From Comamonas sp. GB3 AK4-5 (GTDB lineage: Bacteria; Pseudomonadota; Gammaproteobacteria; Burkholderiales; Burkholderiaceae_C), in the NCBI RefSeq assembly GCF_041320665.1, contig NZ_CP166730.1:806001-870000 (forward strand): a DNA stretch of 64,000 bases, given 5' to 3'. Of this stretch, positions 42,974-50,732 are shown one piece after another. How positions within the stretch are numbered: position 1 is the stretch's first letter; each line of letters starts with the position of its first letter. The notes below the pieces were generated by a model. It had not been told where the DNA came from and made no database searches. It worked only from the letters and a program-made list of their open reading frames with translations. The translations under genes were made by a program, and so were the position numbers.

Positions 42974-43984
42974 TTAGTTCGGCGCCAGGGCCTGGGCGGT
43001 GAGCTCCAGGCTGCGCAGGCGCAGCGCCGGGTCGTAGACATCGGAGACCAGCATGAACTCATCGGCTTGCGTGGCCTGGGCAATGGCCTGCAGGCCGGCA
43101 CGCACGCTCTCGGGGCCGCCCACCACGCCCATGGCCAGAAAGTCGTGGATGGCGGCTTTCTCCTGGTGGCCCAGCAGGGCCATGTAGTTGTCCACCGGTG
43201 GCTGCAGGCGGCCGCGCTGGCCGGTGATGATGCCCAGCACGCGCTGGTAGGTGCTGCTGGCCAGGAATTCGGCCTCAGCATCGCTGGGGGCGGCAATCAC
43301 CGGAACACCGACGATGACGTAGGGCTTGGCCAACTGTGCCGAGGGCTGGAACAGCTGGCGGTACAGCGCGATCGCCTGGTGCAGCATGCGCGGCGCAAAG
43401 TGCGAGGCAAAGGCGTAAGGCAGGCCCTTGGCGGCCGCCAGCTGGGCCGAGAACAGGCTGGAGCCCAGCAGCCAGATGGGCACATGGGTGCCGGCGCCGG
43501 GCATGGCGACGATGCGCTGGCCCTCTTGCACCGGGCCCAGCAGGCGCTGCAGCTCGCTCACATCGCGGGGAAAGTCTTCTTCTGATTCCACTCGGTCGCG
43601 GCGCAGGGCGCGCATGGTGGCTCCATCGGTGCCGGGAGCGCGGCCCAGGCCCAGGTCGATGCGGCCGGGGTAGAGCTCGGCCAGGGTGCCAAAGGCCTCG
43701 GCCACCACCAGAGGGGCGTGGTTGGGCAGCATGATGCCGCCCGAGCCCACGCGGATGCTGGAGGTGCCGGCCGCGATATGCCCCACCAGCACGGCTGTGG
43801 CCGAGCTGGCAATGCCCGGCATATTGTGGTGCTCGGCCAGCCAGTAGCGGGCAAAGCCCAGCTCCTCGGCCTTGCGAGCCGTGGTCAGCGCAATGTCCAG
43901 CGCCTGGCGCACGCTGCCGCCTTCGCGGACGGCCACCAGGTCCAGCATGGACAAGCGGGGTGTGCGTGGGGGGAAGTCGCTCAT
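42974..43984 (-). CDS. Luciferase-like (LLM class) flavin-dependent oxidoreductase
   Basis: The 336-residue product has the LLM TIM-barrel signatures [20 protein letters not shown] and [13 protein letters not shown], and matches the YhbW-like group. Such enzymes use reduced flavin to oxidise small organic substrates. It heads a two-gene operon with the WYL regulator. The substrate cannot be named. Confidence 0.88.
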   Translation of the reverse strand: MSDFPPRTPRLSMLDLVAVREGGSVRQALDIALTTARKAEELGFARYWLAEHHNMPGIASSATAVLVGHIAAGTSSIRVGSGGIMLPNHAPLVVAEAFGTLAELYPGRIDLGLGRAPGTDGATMRALRRDRVESEEDFPRDVSELQRLLGPVQEGQRIVAMPGAGTHVPIWLLGSSLFSAQLAAAKGLPYAFASHFAPRMLHQAIALYRQLFQPSAQLAKPYVIVGVPVIAAPSDAEAEFLASSTYQRVLGIITGQRGRLQPPVDNYMALLGHQEKAAIHDFLAMGVVGGPESVRAGLQAIAQATQADEFMLVSDVYDPALRLRSLELTAQALAPN

Positions 43985-44177
43985 GGCATGTCTCCAGAAA
44001 AGGAAAAATCAAAACCTGTAGCAGCAATAGCGCAACAGAAGCCAGTTGGAATGGGTTTTATGCTTCAGATGCAAAGTCCAAGCGCTTCAGATGCTCTGTT
44101 TTTCACAGGTGCAGCCGCACAGATGGGGGCGGCAGGGGCGCTTTGCCAGGGGCTGCTGTGTTTAGAGCAGCTCAGAC

Positions 44178-44293
44178 AACCCTCGATACGTCGTTGCTCA
44201 GCCTTGTCGTACTAGGTGTACTGCCTGCGGCCTCGCGCCTCGTCTCGATCGCAAACCTACGGTTTCCTGGGTCGTGTGAGCGGCTCTTATTCG
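44178..44293 (-). repeat. Dispersed intergenic repeat, copy B
   Basis: Inverted copy of the segment at 4429-4544. Its right end reaches the stop codon of the small membrane protein gene. The rest of the spacer 43985-44177 shows no gene. Confidence 0.75.
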
Positions 44294-44577
44294 CCACGGC
44301 GCGACATCTCGTTCTTGCAGGTGATGCCGATGATCACGCACCACACCAGGGCCAGCACGGCAATGCCCAGGTTTTCGCCGCCACCGGTTTCCATGGCCAG
44401 CACCGAGAACGGCAGGGCCACCAGCGCGGCCAGGCGGATGAAGCGGCGCAGGCGCTGGGTGGGCAGGCGCTCCTTGAAGCGCAGCAGCGCCAGGTAGCTG
44501 GCTGCAGCCAGCACGGTCAGGTAGAGAAAGGCGTCGCCGCCATAGGGCAGGGCCCAGGTTCGTAGAGATTCCAACAT
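44287..44577 (-). CDS. Small membrane protein of unknown function (96 aa)
   Basis: The 96-residue product has about three hydrophobic segments (residues ~16-32, 45-60 and 68-86) with a positively charged loop after the first, so it should lie in the inner membrane. It follows the cobS-cobC-DUF2164 genes on the same strand. I do not recognise the family. Confidence 0.7.
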   Translation of the reverse strand: MLESLRTWALPYGGDAFLYLTVLAAASYLALLRFKERLPTQRLRRFIRLAALVALPFSVLAMETGGGENLGIAVLALVWCVIIGITCKNEMSRRGE

Positions 44578-44651
44578 GGGCCCATTGTCGGACAGGGGTG
44601 ATGTCCGCAGGTGCTGCAGGCTATGGGCCAGGGGTCACGGGCGTGACCGGG

Positions 44652-44915
44652 TTACTTGCGGCGCCCGCGCTGGTTCCAGTAGCTGAAGGCCTCGTGGTAG
44701 ACCTCCACATCCAGCTCGGCCACACGTGCCTGCAGGTTTTCCTGTGCATCGGCCACGCCCTGGTTGTAGAAAACTGGGCCGATTTCTTCCACCAGAAACT
44801 TCAGCAAGCCGCCGGCAGCGACATTGCCTATGGGCTCTTCCATATGTTCGCGGAAATAGCGCTCGATGGAGGCAATGGCTTGCTGTTGGGCTTCGGGAGA
44901 GAGTTGCAGAGGCAT
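44652..44915 (-). CDS. DUF2164 protein
   Basis: The 87-residue product matches DUF2164 (QQQAIASIERYFREHMEEPI, LKFLVEEIGPVFYNQGVADA). The family is short, helical and of unknown function. The ATG at 44915 was chosen because family similarity starts there. It is 19 bases downstream of cobC and may belong to the same transcript. Confidence 0.85.
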   Translation of the reverse strand: MPLQLSPEAQQQAIASIERYFREHMEEPIGNVAAGGLLKFLVEEIGPVFYNQGVADAQENLQARVAELDVEVYHEAFSYWNQRGRRK

Positions 44916-44934
44916 GGGGTTGGGAGGCAAAAGT

Positions 44935-45618
44935 TCAGCGGACGGGCACGCCAAGGCGCTGCAATGCAGGCCCTGAATCTGCCCAGGGTAGCACCAGCCA
45001 CTGGCCAAAACCGGGTGAGGGCAGCATCCAGTCCGCGCTGGTGGGCGGCTGCTGGCCGTGCAGCAGCAGCCACTGCACGCAGCGTATGACGCCGGCATGT
45101 GTGACCCAGACCACATCGCGCGCCCCCTGCTGACTGTCCACCGCCCAGCTGTGCTGCAAGGCCTGCAGCACACGCTGCAGCATGGTGGCCAGGCTCTCGC
45201 CGTCGCCGGGAGCGTGGCCGGCCAGGTCGGCGGCCCAGGCATCGATCTCGCTGCGGGCAATGGCCTCCCACGCCAGGCCTTCCCAGGTGCCAAAGTCCAT
45301 TTCCTGCAGCCGGGCATCGACGCAGGTGTTGTGGGCAAAATCGGGCTGTAACGCAATCAGCGAGCGCGCAAGCTGCTCACATCTTTGTAGGGGTGAGTGG
45401 CGCAATGCGGCCATTGATGGCAGGGGCGCTGAAAAGTTTTTTGCAGCGGTGGCCGGTGCAGCTGAAAAATCCTTTGCAGCCTGGGCCGTGAGCGCGGCTA
45501 CAAAATTTTCAGCCGCCTGCTGGGTGTCGCCGGCATCGGCCGCCACATCCAGTCGGCCATAGCAGACGCCGGAGTCGACCAAGGGGCGGGCATGGCGCAG
45601 CAGCCACAGACGGCTCAT
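44935..45618 (-). CDS. cobC: Alpha-ribazole phosphatase/phosphoglycerate-mutase family
   Basis: The 227-residue product has the histidine phosphatase motif LLRHARPLVDSG with the RH pair at the N-terminus and WVTHAGVIRC with the second histidine. In cobalamin synthesis CobC removes the phosphate of alpha-ribazole. Linkage to cobS (seven bases apart) supports that over a generic mutase. Residues ~33-70 form an insertion with an internal repeat (AAKDFSAA / AAKNFSAP) not usual for the family. Confidence 0.82.
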   Translation of the reverse strand: MSRLWLLRHARPLVDSGVCYGRLDVAADAGDTQQAAENFVAALTAQAAKDFSAAPATAAKNFSAPLPSMAALRHSPLQRCEQLARSLIALQPDFAHNTCVDARLQEMDFGTWEGLAWEAIARSEIDAWAADLAGHAPGDGESLATMLQRVLQALQHSWAVDSQQGARDVVWVTHAGVIRCVQWLLLHGQQPPTSADWMLPSPGFGQWLVLPWADSGPALQRLGVPVR

Positions 45619-45625
45619 GGGGTGT

Positions 45626-46453
45626 TCACAGCAGCTGGCGCAGGTGGATGGCAGCGGCCAGCAACAGGGCCAGCTCGTTCAACTGCTGACAGGCCCCCAG
45701 GCAATCACCCGTCATGCCGCCCAGGCGGCGCCAGAACCAGCGCTGCAGCAGCCAGGTGGTGATGCCCATGGCCGCGAGCAGAGCCAGCACCAGGGTGTAC
45801 GAGCCCAACCAGGCCAGCAGGGCCAGCGCAGGCAGGCACCAAAGGGCTGCGGTGAGCAAGCCATTCCAGCCCAGTTGCTGACCGGCCACGTGCAATGTCT
45901 TGCTGCTGGTGGCCAGGCCCACATGGGGCAGGTTGTGCATGAGCACGAGTGGTGCAAAGCGCGACAGCACATGGGTGCAGCACAGCAGCACCAGCACGGG
46001 CGCTGCGCCCCAGAATGGCTGCATGGCGGAAAGCAGCAGAGCAATCAGTGCCAGCTTGGTGAGCAAGGCCATGACCAGCGTCATCACGCCATAGGCGCCC
46101 ATGCGCGAGTCCTTCATGATCTCCAGCGCACGCACAGGCGGCACCCAGCCGCCCAGGCCGTCGGCCACATCGGCCAGGCCATCTTCATGAAAACCGCCGG
46201 TGAGCCACAGCGTGCCTGCTGTGCTGAGTAGCGCGGCCAGCAGCGGCGTCCAGCTGGTGGTGGGCAATAGCCAGAGAAAAGCCCCCAGCAACAACGCCGC
46301 CCATAGCCCCACCAGCCAGCCCACGCCTGGCAAATGCGCGGCGCTGGCACGCTGCAGCTCCGGGCTCCAGCCCACCCAGGCCGCCAAGCGCCCGGTGACA
46401 GGGATGCGGCTGAAGAATTGCACGGCCAGCAAAAAGTGGCGCAGGGGCTGCAT
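45626..46453 (-). CDS. cobS: Adenosylcobinamide-GDP ribazoletransferase
   Basis: The 275-residue integral membrane protein has CobS signatures QFFSRIPVTGR at the N-terminus and TGGFHEDGLADVADGLGG, the Mg-binding acidic motif, near residue 95. It joins adenosylcobinamide-GDP to alpha-ribazole in the last steps of B12 assembly. Start at ATG 46453; an upstream in-frame extension enters the repeat element and is rejected. It is co-transcribed with cobC. Confidence 0.92.
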   Translation of the reverse strand: MQPLRHFLLAVQFFSRIPVTGRLAAWVGWSPELQRASAAHLPGVGWLVGLWAALLLGAFLWLLPTTSWTPLLAALLSTAGTLWLTGGFHEDGLADVADGLGGWVPPVRALEIMKDSRMGAYGVMTLVMALLTKLALIALLLSAMQPFWGAAPVLVLLCCTHVLSRFAPLVLMHNLPHVGLATSSKTLHVAGQQLGWNGLLTAALWCLPALALLAWLGSYTLVLALLAAMGITTWLLQRWFWRRLGGMTGDCLGACQQLNELALLLAAAIHLRQLL

Positions 46454-46495
46454 GCTGGGGAAGACTCCTGAAAAGTGAGCTGCTGATGCTGGTTC

Positions 46496-46803
46496 AATAA
46501 ATAACAGAGGCCTAAGAACGTGTTCAATGTCTCTACGCAGGCGCGTTGGAACGCAATCGAGAGGAGTTCGAGCCGATGGGGCACAGCTTGCACGCGTGTG
46601 CAAGCAAGCCCCAGCGCGAAGAAATCACCAGATTTCGCTCCAACCCTTTGGGCTAGTGCCTTTGCGGGCGGTCTACGGTGTTGCGAATCCTCGCAATAGC
46701 ACGGCTATTGCTGCGGTATCGCGCCTTGTATCCCATCCCGCAAAGACGCTGGCGCGCCGCGAGGAGACTTCGAACACGTTCTAAAAGGCCTCTGTTATTT
46801 ATT
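46496..46803. mobile_element. MITE-like element with ~30-bp terminal inverted repeats
   Basis: The left end AATAAATAACAGAGGCCTAA...GAACGTGTTC (46496-46525) recurs inverted at the right end (46772-46803) with only a two-base indel and few mismatches. About 250 bases lie between, without a credible transposase; an internal CTTGCACGCGTGTGCAAG palindrome is present. The right end provides the stop codon region of ilvA. No target duplication could be defined. Confidence 0.75.
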
Positions 46804-48355
46804 TCAGGAACAGCTGGTAAGCCGGGTTGTCGGTCTCTTCCACCCAGGGGTAGCCCAGGTTTTTGAGGAAGCTCTCGAACTTTTTGCTGCCCTTGGCCGG
46901 CACTTGCATGCCCACCAGAATGCGGCCGTAGTCCGCGCCCTGGTTGCGGTAGTGGAACAGCGAGATGTTCCAGGTCGGCGCCATCAGGCTGAGGAACTTG
47001 AACAGTGCGCCCGGGCGCTCGGGGAAGACAAAGCGCAGCAAGCGTTCTTCCTGGGCCAGCGGCGAATGGCCGCCCACCATATGGCGCAAATGTTCCTTGG
47101 CCATTTCGTCAAAGGTCAGGTCGATGGCGTCGAAGCCATTCTTCTGGAAGGTCTTGCAGATTTTTTCCGACTCGCCCTTGGTTGGGGTGGTCAGGCCCAC
47201 AAACACATGGGCCTTGTTTTCGTGGCTGATGCGGTAGTTGAACTCGGTCACGCTGCGCGGGCCGCCAGGCAGCTTGCCCACCACTTCGCAAAAATGCTTG
47301 AAGCTGCCGCGCTCTTCGGGAATGGTCACGGCAAACAGGGCTTCGCGTTCCTCGCCGACCTCGGCGCGCTCGGCCACAAAGCGCAGGCGGTCAAAGTTCA
47401 TGTTGGCGCCGCACAGAATGGCGGCATAGGTCTCACCCTTGGTCTTGTGCTTGGCCACGTACTGCTTGATGGCAGCCACGGCCAGGGCGCCCGAGGGCTC
47501 GACGATGGAGCGGGTGTCGACAAAAACATCCTTGATGGCGGCGCACACGGCGTCGGTGTCCACCACCACATAGTCGTCCACCAGGTCTTTGGCGATGCGG
47601 AAGGTTTCTTCACCCACCAGCTTCACGGCCGTGCCGTCGGCAAACAGACCCACGTCGGCCAGTTCCACGCGTTGGCCGGCGGTGACGGATTGCAGCATGG
47701 CGTCCGAATCCTTGGTGTGCACGCCAATCACCTTGATGTCGGGGCGCACGGCCTTGATGTAGTTGGCCACGCCCGAGATCAGTCCGCCGCCGCCAATGGC
47801 GACAAACACCGCATCCAGGCGCTGGCTGCCCAGCTTTTGCAGCTGGCGCAGCAGCTCCATGGCAATCGTGCCCTGGCCGGCAATCACATAGGGGTCGTCA
47901 AAGGGATGGACAAAGGTCAGGCCCTGTTCTTTTTGCAGCTTGACGGAGTGCTTGTAGGCATCGGAATAGCTGTCGCCGGCCAACACCACCTCGCCGCCCA
48001 GAGCCGCTACGGCATCCACCTTGACCTGGGGGGTGGTGGTGGGCATGACGATCACGGCGCGGCAGCCCAGCTTTTTGGCGCTCATGGCCACGCCCTGGGC
48101 GTGGTTGCCGGCGCTGGCGCAGATCACGCCTTTTTGCAGCTGCTCGGCCGTGAGATGGGCCATTTTGTTATAGGCACCGCGCAGCTTGAAGCTGAACACG
48201 GGCTGCTGATCCTCACGCTTCAAGAGCACCTTGTTGTGCAGGCGGCGGCTGAGGTTTTTGGCAATATCCAGGTCCGACTCCACGGCCACGTCATAAACGC
48301 GGGCATTGAGGATGCGGGTCAGATAGTCGGCGGGGGTAAGGGGTGTCTTCGTCAT
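46799..48355 (-). CDS. ilvA: Threonine ammonia-lyase, biosynthetic
   Basis: The 518-residue PLP enzyme deaminates threonine to 2-oxobutyrate for isoleucine synthesis. The PLP lysine is in FSFKLRGAYNKM; the glycine-rich phosphate loop is VAIGGGGLISG. Two ACT-like regulatory domains (~330-518) give isoleucine feedback, as in long IlvA enzymes. Start at MTKTPLTP (48355). The TAA stop lies in the terminal repeat of the adjacent element. A promoter and terminator unit upstream may attenuate its transcription. Confidence 0.95.
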   Translation of the reverse strand: MTKTPLTPADYLTRILNARVYDVAVESDLDIAKNLSRRLHNKVLLKREDQQPVFSFKLRGAYNKMAHLTAEQLQKGVICASAGNHAQGVAMSAKKLGCRAVIVMPTTTPQVKVDAVAALGGEVVLAGDSYSDAYKHSVKLQKEQGLTFVHPFDDPYVIAGQGTIAMELLRQLQKLGSQRLDAVFVAIGGGGLISGVANYIKAVRPDIKVIGVHTKDSDAMLQSVTAGQRVELADVGLFADGTAVKLVGEETFRIAKDLVDDYVVVDTDAVCAAIKDVFVDTRSIVEPSGALAVAAIKQYVAKHKTKGETYAAILCGANMNFDRLRFVAERAEVGEEREALFAVTIPEERGSFKHFCEVVGKLPGGPRSVTEFNYRISHENKAHVFVGLTTPTKGESEKICKTFQKNGFDAIDLTFDEMAKEHLRHMVGGHSPLAQEERLLRFVFPERPGALFKFLSLMAPTWNISLFHYRNQGADYGRILVGMQVPAKGSKKFESFLKNLGYPWVEETDNPAYQLFLK

Positions 48356-48437
48356 GGGTGTGTGGCCAGCTGCGGCGCGCACAGCAGATGGGCGGCGCGC
48401 AAGGGCTACCATCATAGTTATCCATGGCGTTGAGCGT

Positions 48438-48454
48438 TTCACATACTGTGTGAA
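48438..48454. promoter_or_regulatory. Palindrome TTCACATACTGTGTGAA upstream of ilvA
   Basis: Six-base arms TTCACA and TGTGAA stand 5 bases apart, between the terminator at 48502-48528 and the ilvA start. It could be the operator of a proximal ilvA promoter. Confidence 0.45.
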
Positions 48455-48493
48455 TCCGGCGCTTCCCATACCGGGGCCGCTGCGGAGCCCAAA

Positions 48494-48659
48494 CGAAAAA
48501 AAGCCCCCAGCCGGAAAGGCTGAGGGCTGAATCCACCGTTAGAGGAGGTGGAGGAGACAATCGGCGCGGGGGCGATGAAGCGAGGCTTCTTCGCGCTGTC
48601 CATCCGCCGCAGCGGATAACGCATGGACAGATTGTAATGCAGCTTCTGTTGCGGCGCAA
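48494..48659 (-). ncRNA. Promoter-leader-terminator unit: small RNA or ilvA attenuator
   Basis: On the minus strand TTGCGC (48654-48659), 17-base spacer and TACAAT (48631-48636) predict a start near 48624. The RNA folds into ATCCGC/GCGGAT and TCCACC/GGTGGA stems and ends in a strong terminator, AGCCCTCAGCC-TTTCC-GGCTGGGGGCT plus seven T (48494-48528), giving about 130 nt. CTCCTCCACCTCCTC in the middle could pair with ribosome sites. No convincing leader peptide was found. ilvA lies 140 bases further on the same strand. Confidence 0.6.
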
Positions 48660-48772
48660 CAAATACTGAATTTTCAGGAATGGCTGAAACCTTCGGCCTC
48701 GCCACTTACCGCCTTGTGCCCAGGCTTTTTCCTGAGGCCTTAGGCTTTACTTGTTGTTAGGAGAACACAGAT

Positions 48773-49222
48773 ATGGAATGCACCGTCAGTTGGACTGGCG
48801 CCTCGGGCACGCGCTCGGGCATGGGCTTTGTGGCAGAGACCGGCAGCGGCCATGTTCTGGCCATGGATGGCGCCCCCGATGAAAAAAATCCCGCCAACGG
48901 CGGCCAGAACCTGGCACCGCGCCCCTTGGAGGCCTTGCTGGCCGGCACCGGTGGTTGTACCGCCTATGACGTGGTGCTAATCCTCAAGCGTGGGCGCCAC
49001 GATGTGCGGGGCTGCAGCGTCAAGCTGTCCGCCGAGCGCGCCGAGACGGAGCCCAAGGTGTTCACCACCATCCAGATGCATTTCACCGTGACCGGCAAAG
49101 GCCTGCCCACCGCTGCCGTGGAGCGCGCCATTGCCATGAGCCACGAGAAGTACTGCTCAGCCAGCATCATGCTGGGCAAGACGGCGCAGATCACCACCAG
49201 TTTTGACGTACTGGAAGCCTGA
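48773..49222 (+). CDS. OsmC-family peroxidase-like protein
   Basis: The 149-residue product has the OsmC/Ohr fold with the two redox cysteines in LAGTGGCTAYDVV and EKYCSASIM. OsmC proteins reduce organic peroxides with thiols. A clear AGGAGAA ribosome site precedes the ATG. It is followed by its own terminator. Confidence 0.88.
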   Translation: MECTVSWTGASGTRSGMGFVAETGSGHVLAMDGAPDEKNPANGGQNLAPRPLEALLAGTGGCTAYDVVLILKRGRHDVRGCSVKLSAERAETEPKVFTTIQMHFTVTGKGLPTAAVERAIAMSHEKYCSASIMLGKTAQITTSFDVLEA

Positions 49223-49264
49223 ACGGACGGGGATGGCAGGCCGGACTGTCGCAGGCGGCTTCAC

Positions 49265-49315
49265 AGGGCGTCATTCACATTTGTTGCGTTCAAGCAACGT
49301 AAAACGCCCTTTTTA
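49265..49315 (+). terminator. Terminator after the OsmC gene
   Basis: AGGGCGT (49265-49271) and ACGCCCT (49304-49310) enclose a GTTGC/GCAAC inner stem and are followed by TTTTA. Confidence 0.8.
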
Positions 49316-49472
49316 GCCGCTGCGTAGGTGAATTGCTTTGCGCATCCCCCATCGGTCTGGTGCAATAGACCCAACTTCCCCACCAGGAGGTTGGCGCGGA
49401 TGACGAAAAGGTTGTCCTGTAAGAAGACGACTCCCGCACCAGCGCCCTCTGTAAACCTTGGAGTAACTCGCA

Positions 49473-50546
49473 ATGAAGAAATCTTTGATCGCCCTGGCTG
49501 TGATGGCCGCTTCCGGCGCCGCAATGGCCCAATCCTCCGTGACCCTGTTCGGCGTGGTCGACGAGGCCGTGACCTATGCAAACGGTGGCCAAAATTGGAG
49601 CGGCATCAACTCCGGTGGCAACGCTACTAGCCGTCTGGGCTTCCGTGGTACGGAAGACCTGGGTGGTGGCCTGAAGGCTAACTTCTGGCTGGAAGGCGCT
49701 GTGGGCGCTGATGATGGCGGTTCCGGCCTCGACTTCAAGCGTCGTTCGACCGTGGGCCTGGAAGGTGGCTTCGGTGAAGTGCGCCTGGGTCGTGAACTGA
49801 CCGCTGCCTATAACGCCGTGGCTCGCTACGACGTGTTCGGCAACGTGGGCATCGGCAATTCTCGTATGTGGGCCGATGGCTCCAAGCTGAACGCTGGTGG
49901 TCTGACTGGTGTGCAACTGACCAACAACCGTGTCAGCAACGCGATCACCTACATCACGCCTAACTTCAGCGGCTTCAAGGCTGCTGCCAACTATGGCTTT
50001 GGCGAAGAGACTGGTTCCAACCGCGGTAACCGTTATCTGTCTGCTGGTCTGACTTATGACAATGGCCCTCTGAGCTTGGGTCTGGGTCTGGAGCGCCAAA
50101 ACCGCACTGAAATCATTGCTGGTGGTCGTGACGTGACTGCATGGAGCCTGGGTGGTTCCTACAATCTGGGCGTGGTGAAGCTGGCTGCTGCTTACAAGGA
50201 CAGCCAGTCGAAGATCGAAGCTGGTGACAAGGACAAGTTCAAGGGCTTCATGCTGGGTCTGTCTGCTCCCGTCGGCACTGCTGGTGAAGTTAAGGCTTCC
50301 TACAACCACTACGAAAACAAGTACGCTATTGGCGCTGACGGCAAGCTGAAGGCTGACCAGTTTGCCCTGGGCTATGTGCACAACCTGTCCAAGCGTACGG
50401 CTGTGTATGGCACTTACGCCTTCATCAAGAACAAGAACAATGACGGCGCGAACCTGGGTATCAACCTGAACTCCGACAAGGGCGGTACGCTGAAGGATAG
50501 CGGCAAGCAGCAAGCTATCCAAGTGGGTATCCGCCACTCCTTCTAA
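49473..50546 (+). CDS. General porin, Omp32-like (Gram-negative porin family 4)
   Basis: The 357-residue product has a signal peptide cut after AMAQ, mature start SSVTLFGVVDEAVTYANGG, SRLGFRGTEDLGGGLKANF, and a C-terminal phenylalanine (VGIRHSF) for outer membrane insertion. It belongs to the betaproteobacterial trimeric 16-strand porins like Delftia Omp32, which prefer anions. Strong codon bias and a textbook terminator suggest very high expression. Confidence 0.93.
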   Translation: MKKSLIALAVMAASGAAMAQSSVTLFGVVDEAVTYANGGQNWSGINSGGNATSRLGFRGTEDLGGGLKANFWLEGAVGADDGGSGLDFKRRSTVGLEGGFGEVRLGRELTAAYNAVARYDVFGNVGIGNSRMWADGSKLNAGGLTGVQLTNNRVSNAITYITPNFSGFKAAANYGFGEETGSNRGNRYLSAGLTYDNGPLSLGLGLERQNRTEIIAGGRDVTAWSLGGSYNLGVVKLAAAYKDSQSKIEAGDKDKFKGFMLGLSAPVGTAGEVKASYNHYENKYAIGADGKLKADQFALGYVHNLSKRTAVYGTYAFIKNKNNDGANLGINLNSDKGGTLKDSGKQQAIQVGIRHSF

Positions 50547-50584
50547 TCTGACGCAGGCGTAAGTCTGCTTGGATTAGCAAGACC

Positions 50585-50613
50585 AAAAAACCAGCCTTCG
50601 GGCTGGTTTTTTT
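50585..50613 (+). terminator. Intrinsic terminator of the Omp32-like gene
   Basis: AAACCAGCC-TTCG-GGCTGGTTT with seven T following; A-rich on the other side, so it may act in both directions. Confidence 0.92.
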
Positions 50614-50732
50614 CGTTGAGAGCTGTCTAGGGTTTTTGCCTGTGGAAAAAAAGCACGGTGGTGCATTTTTGGTAAGGCGCGCTTCTAGAATGGATTTGCA
50701 CACAGTCAATTACATTCACAAGGAGACAGCTG

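Noticed and set aside
46904..48433. 509-codon plus-strand frame opposite ilvA
   Set aside because: Antisense to ilvA and without family similarity.
48439..48705. 88-codon minus-strand frame across the ilvA leader as a real gene or leader peptide
   Set aside because: It reads straight through the intrinsic terminator and has no run of regulatory codons or family similarity.
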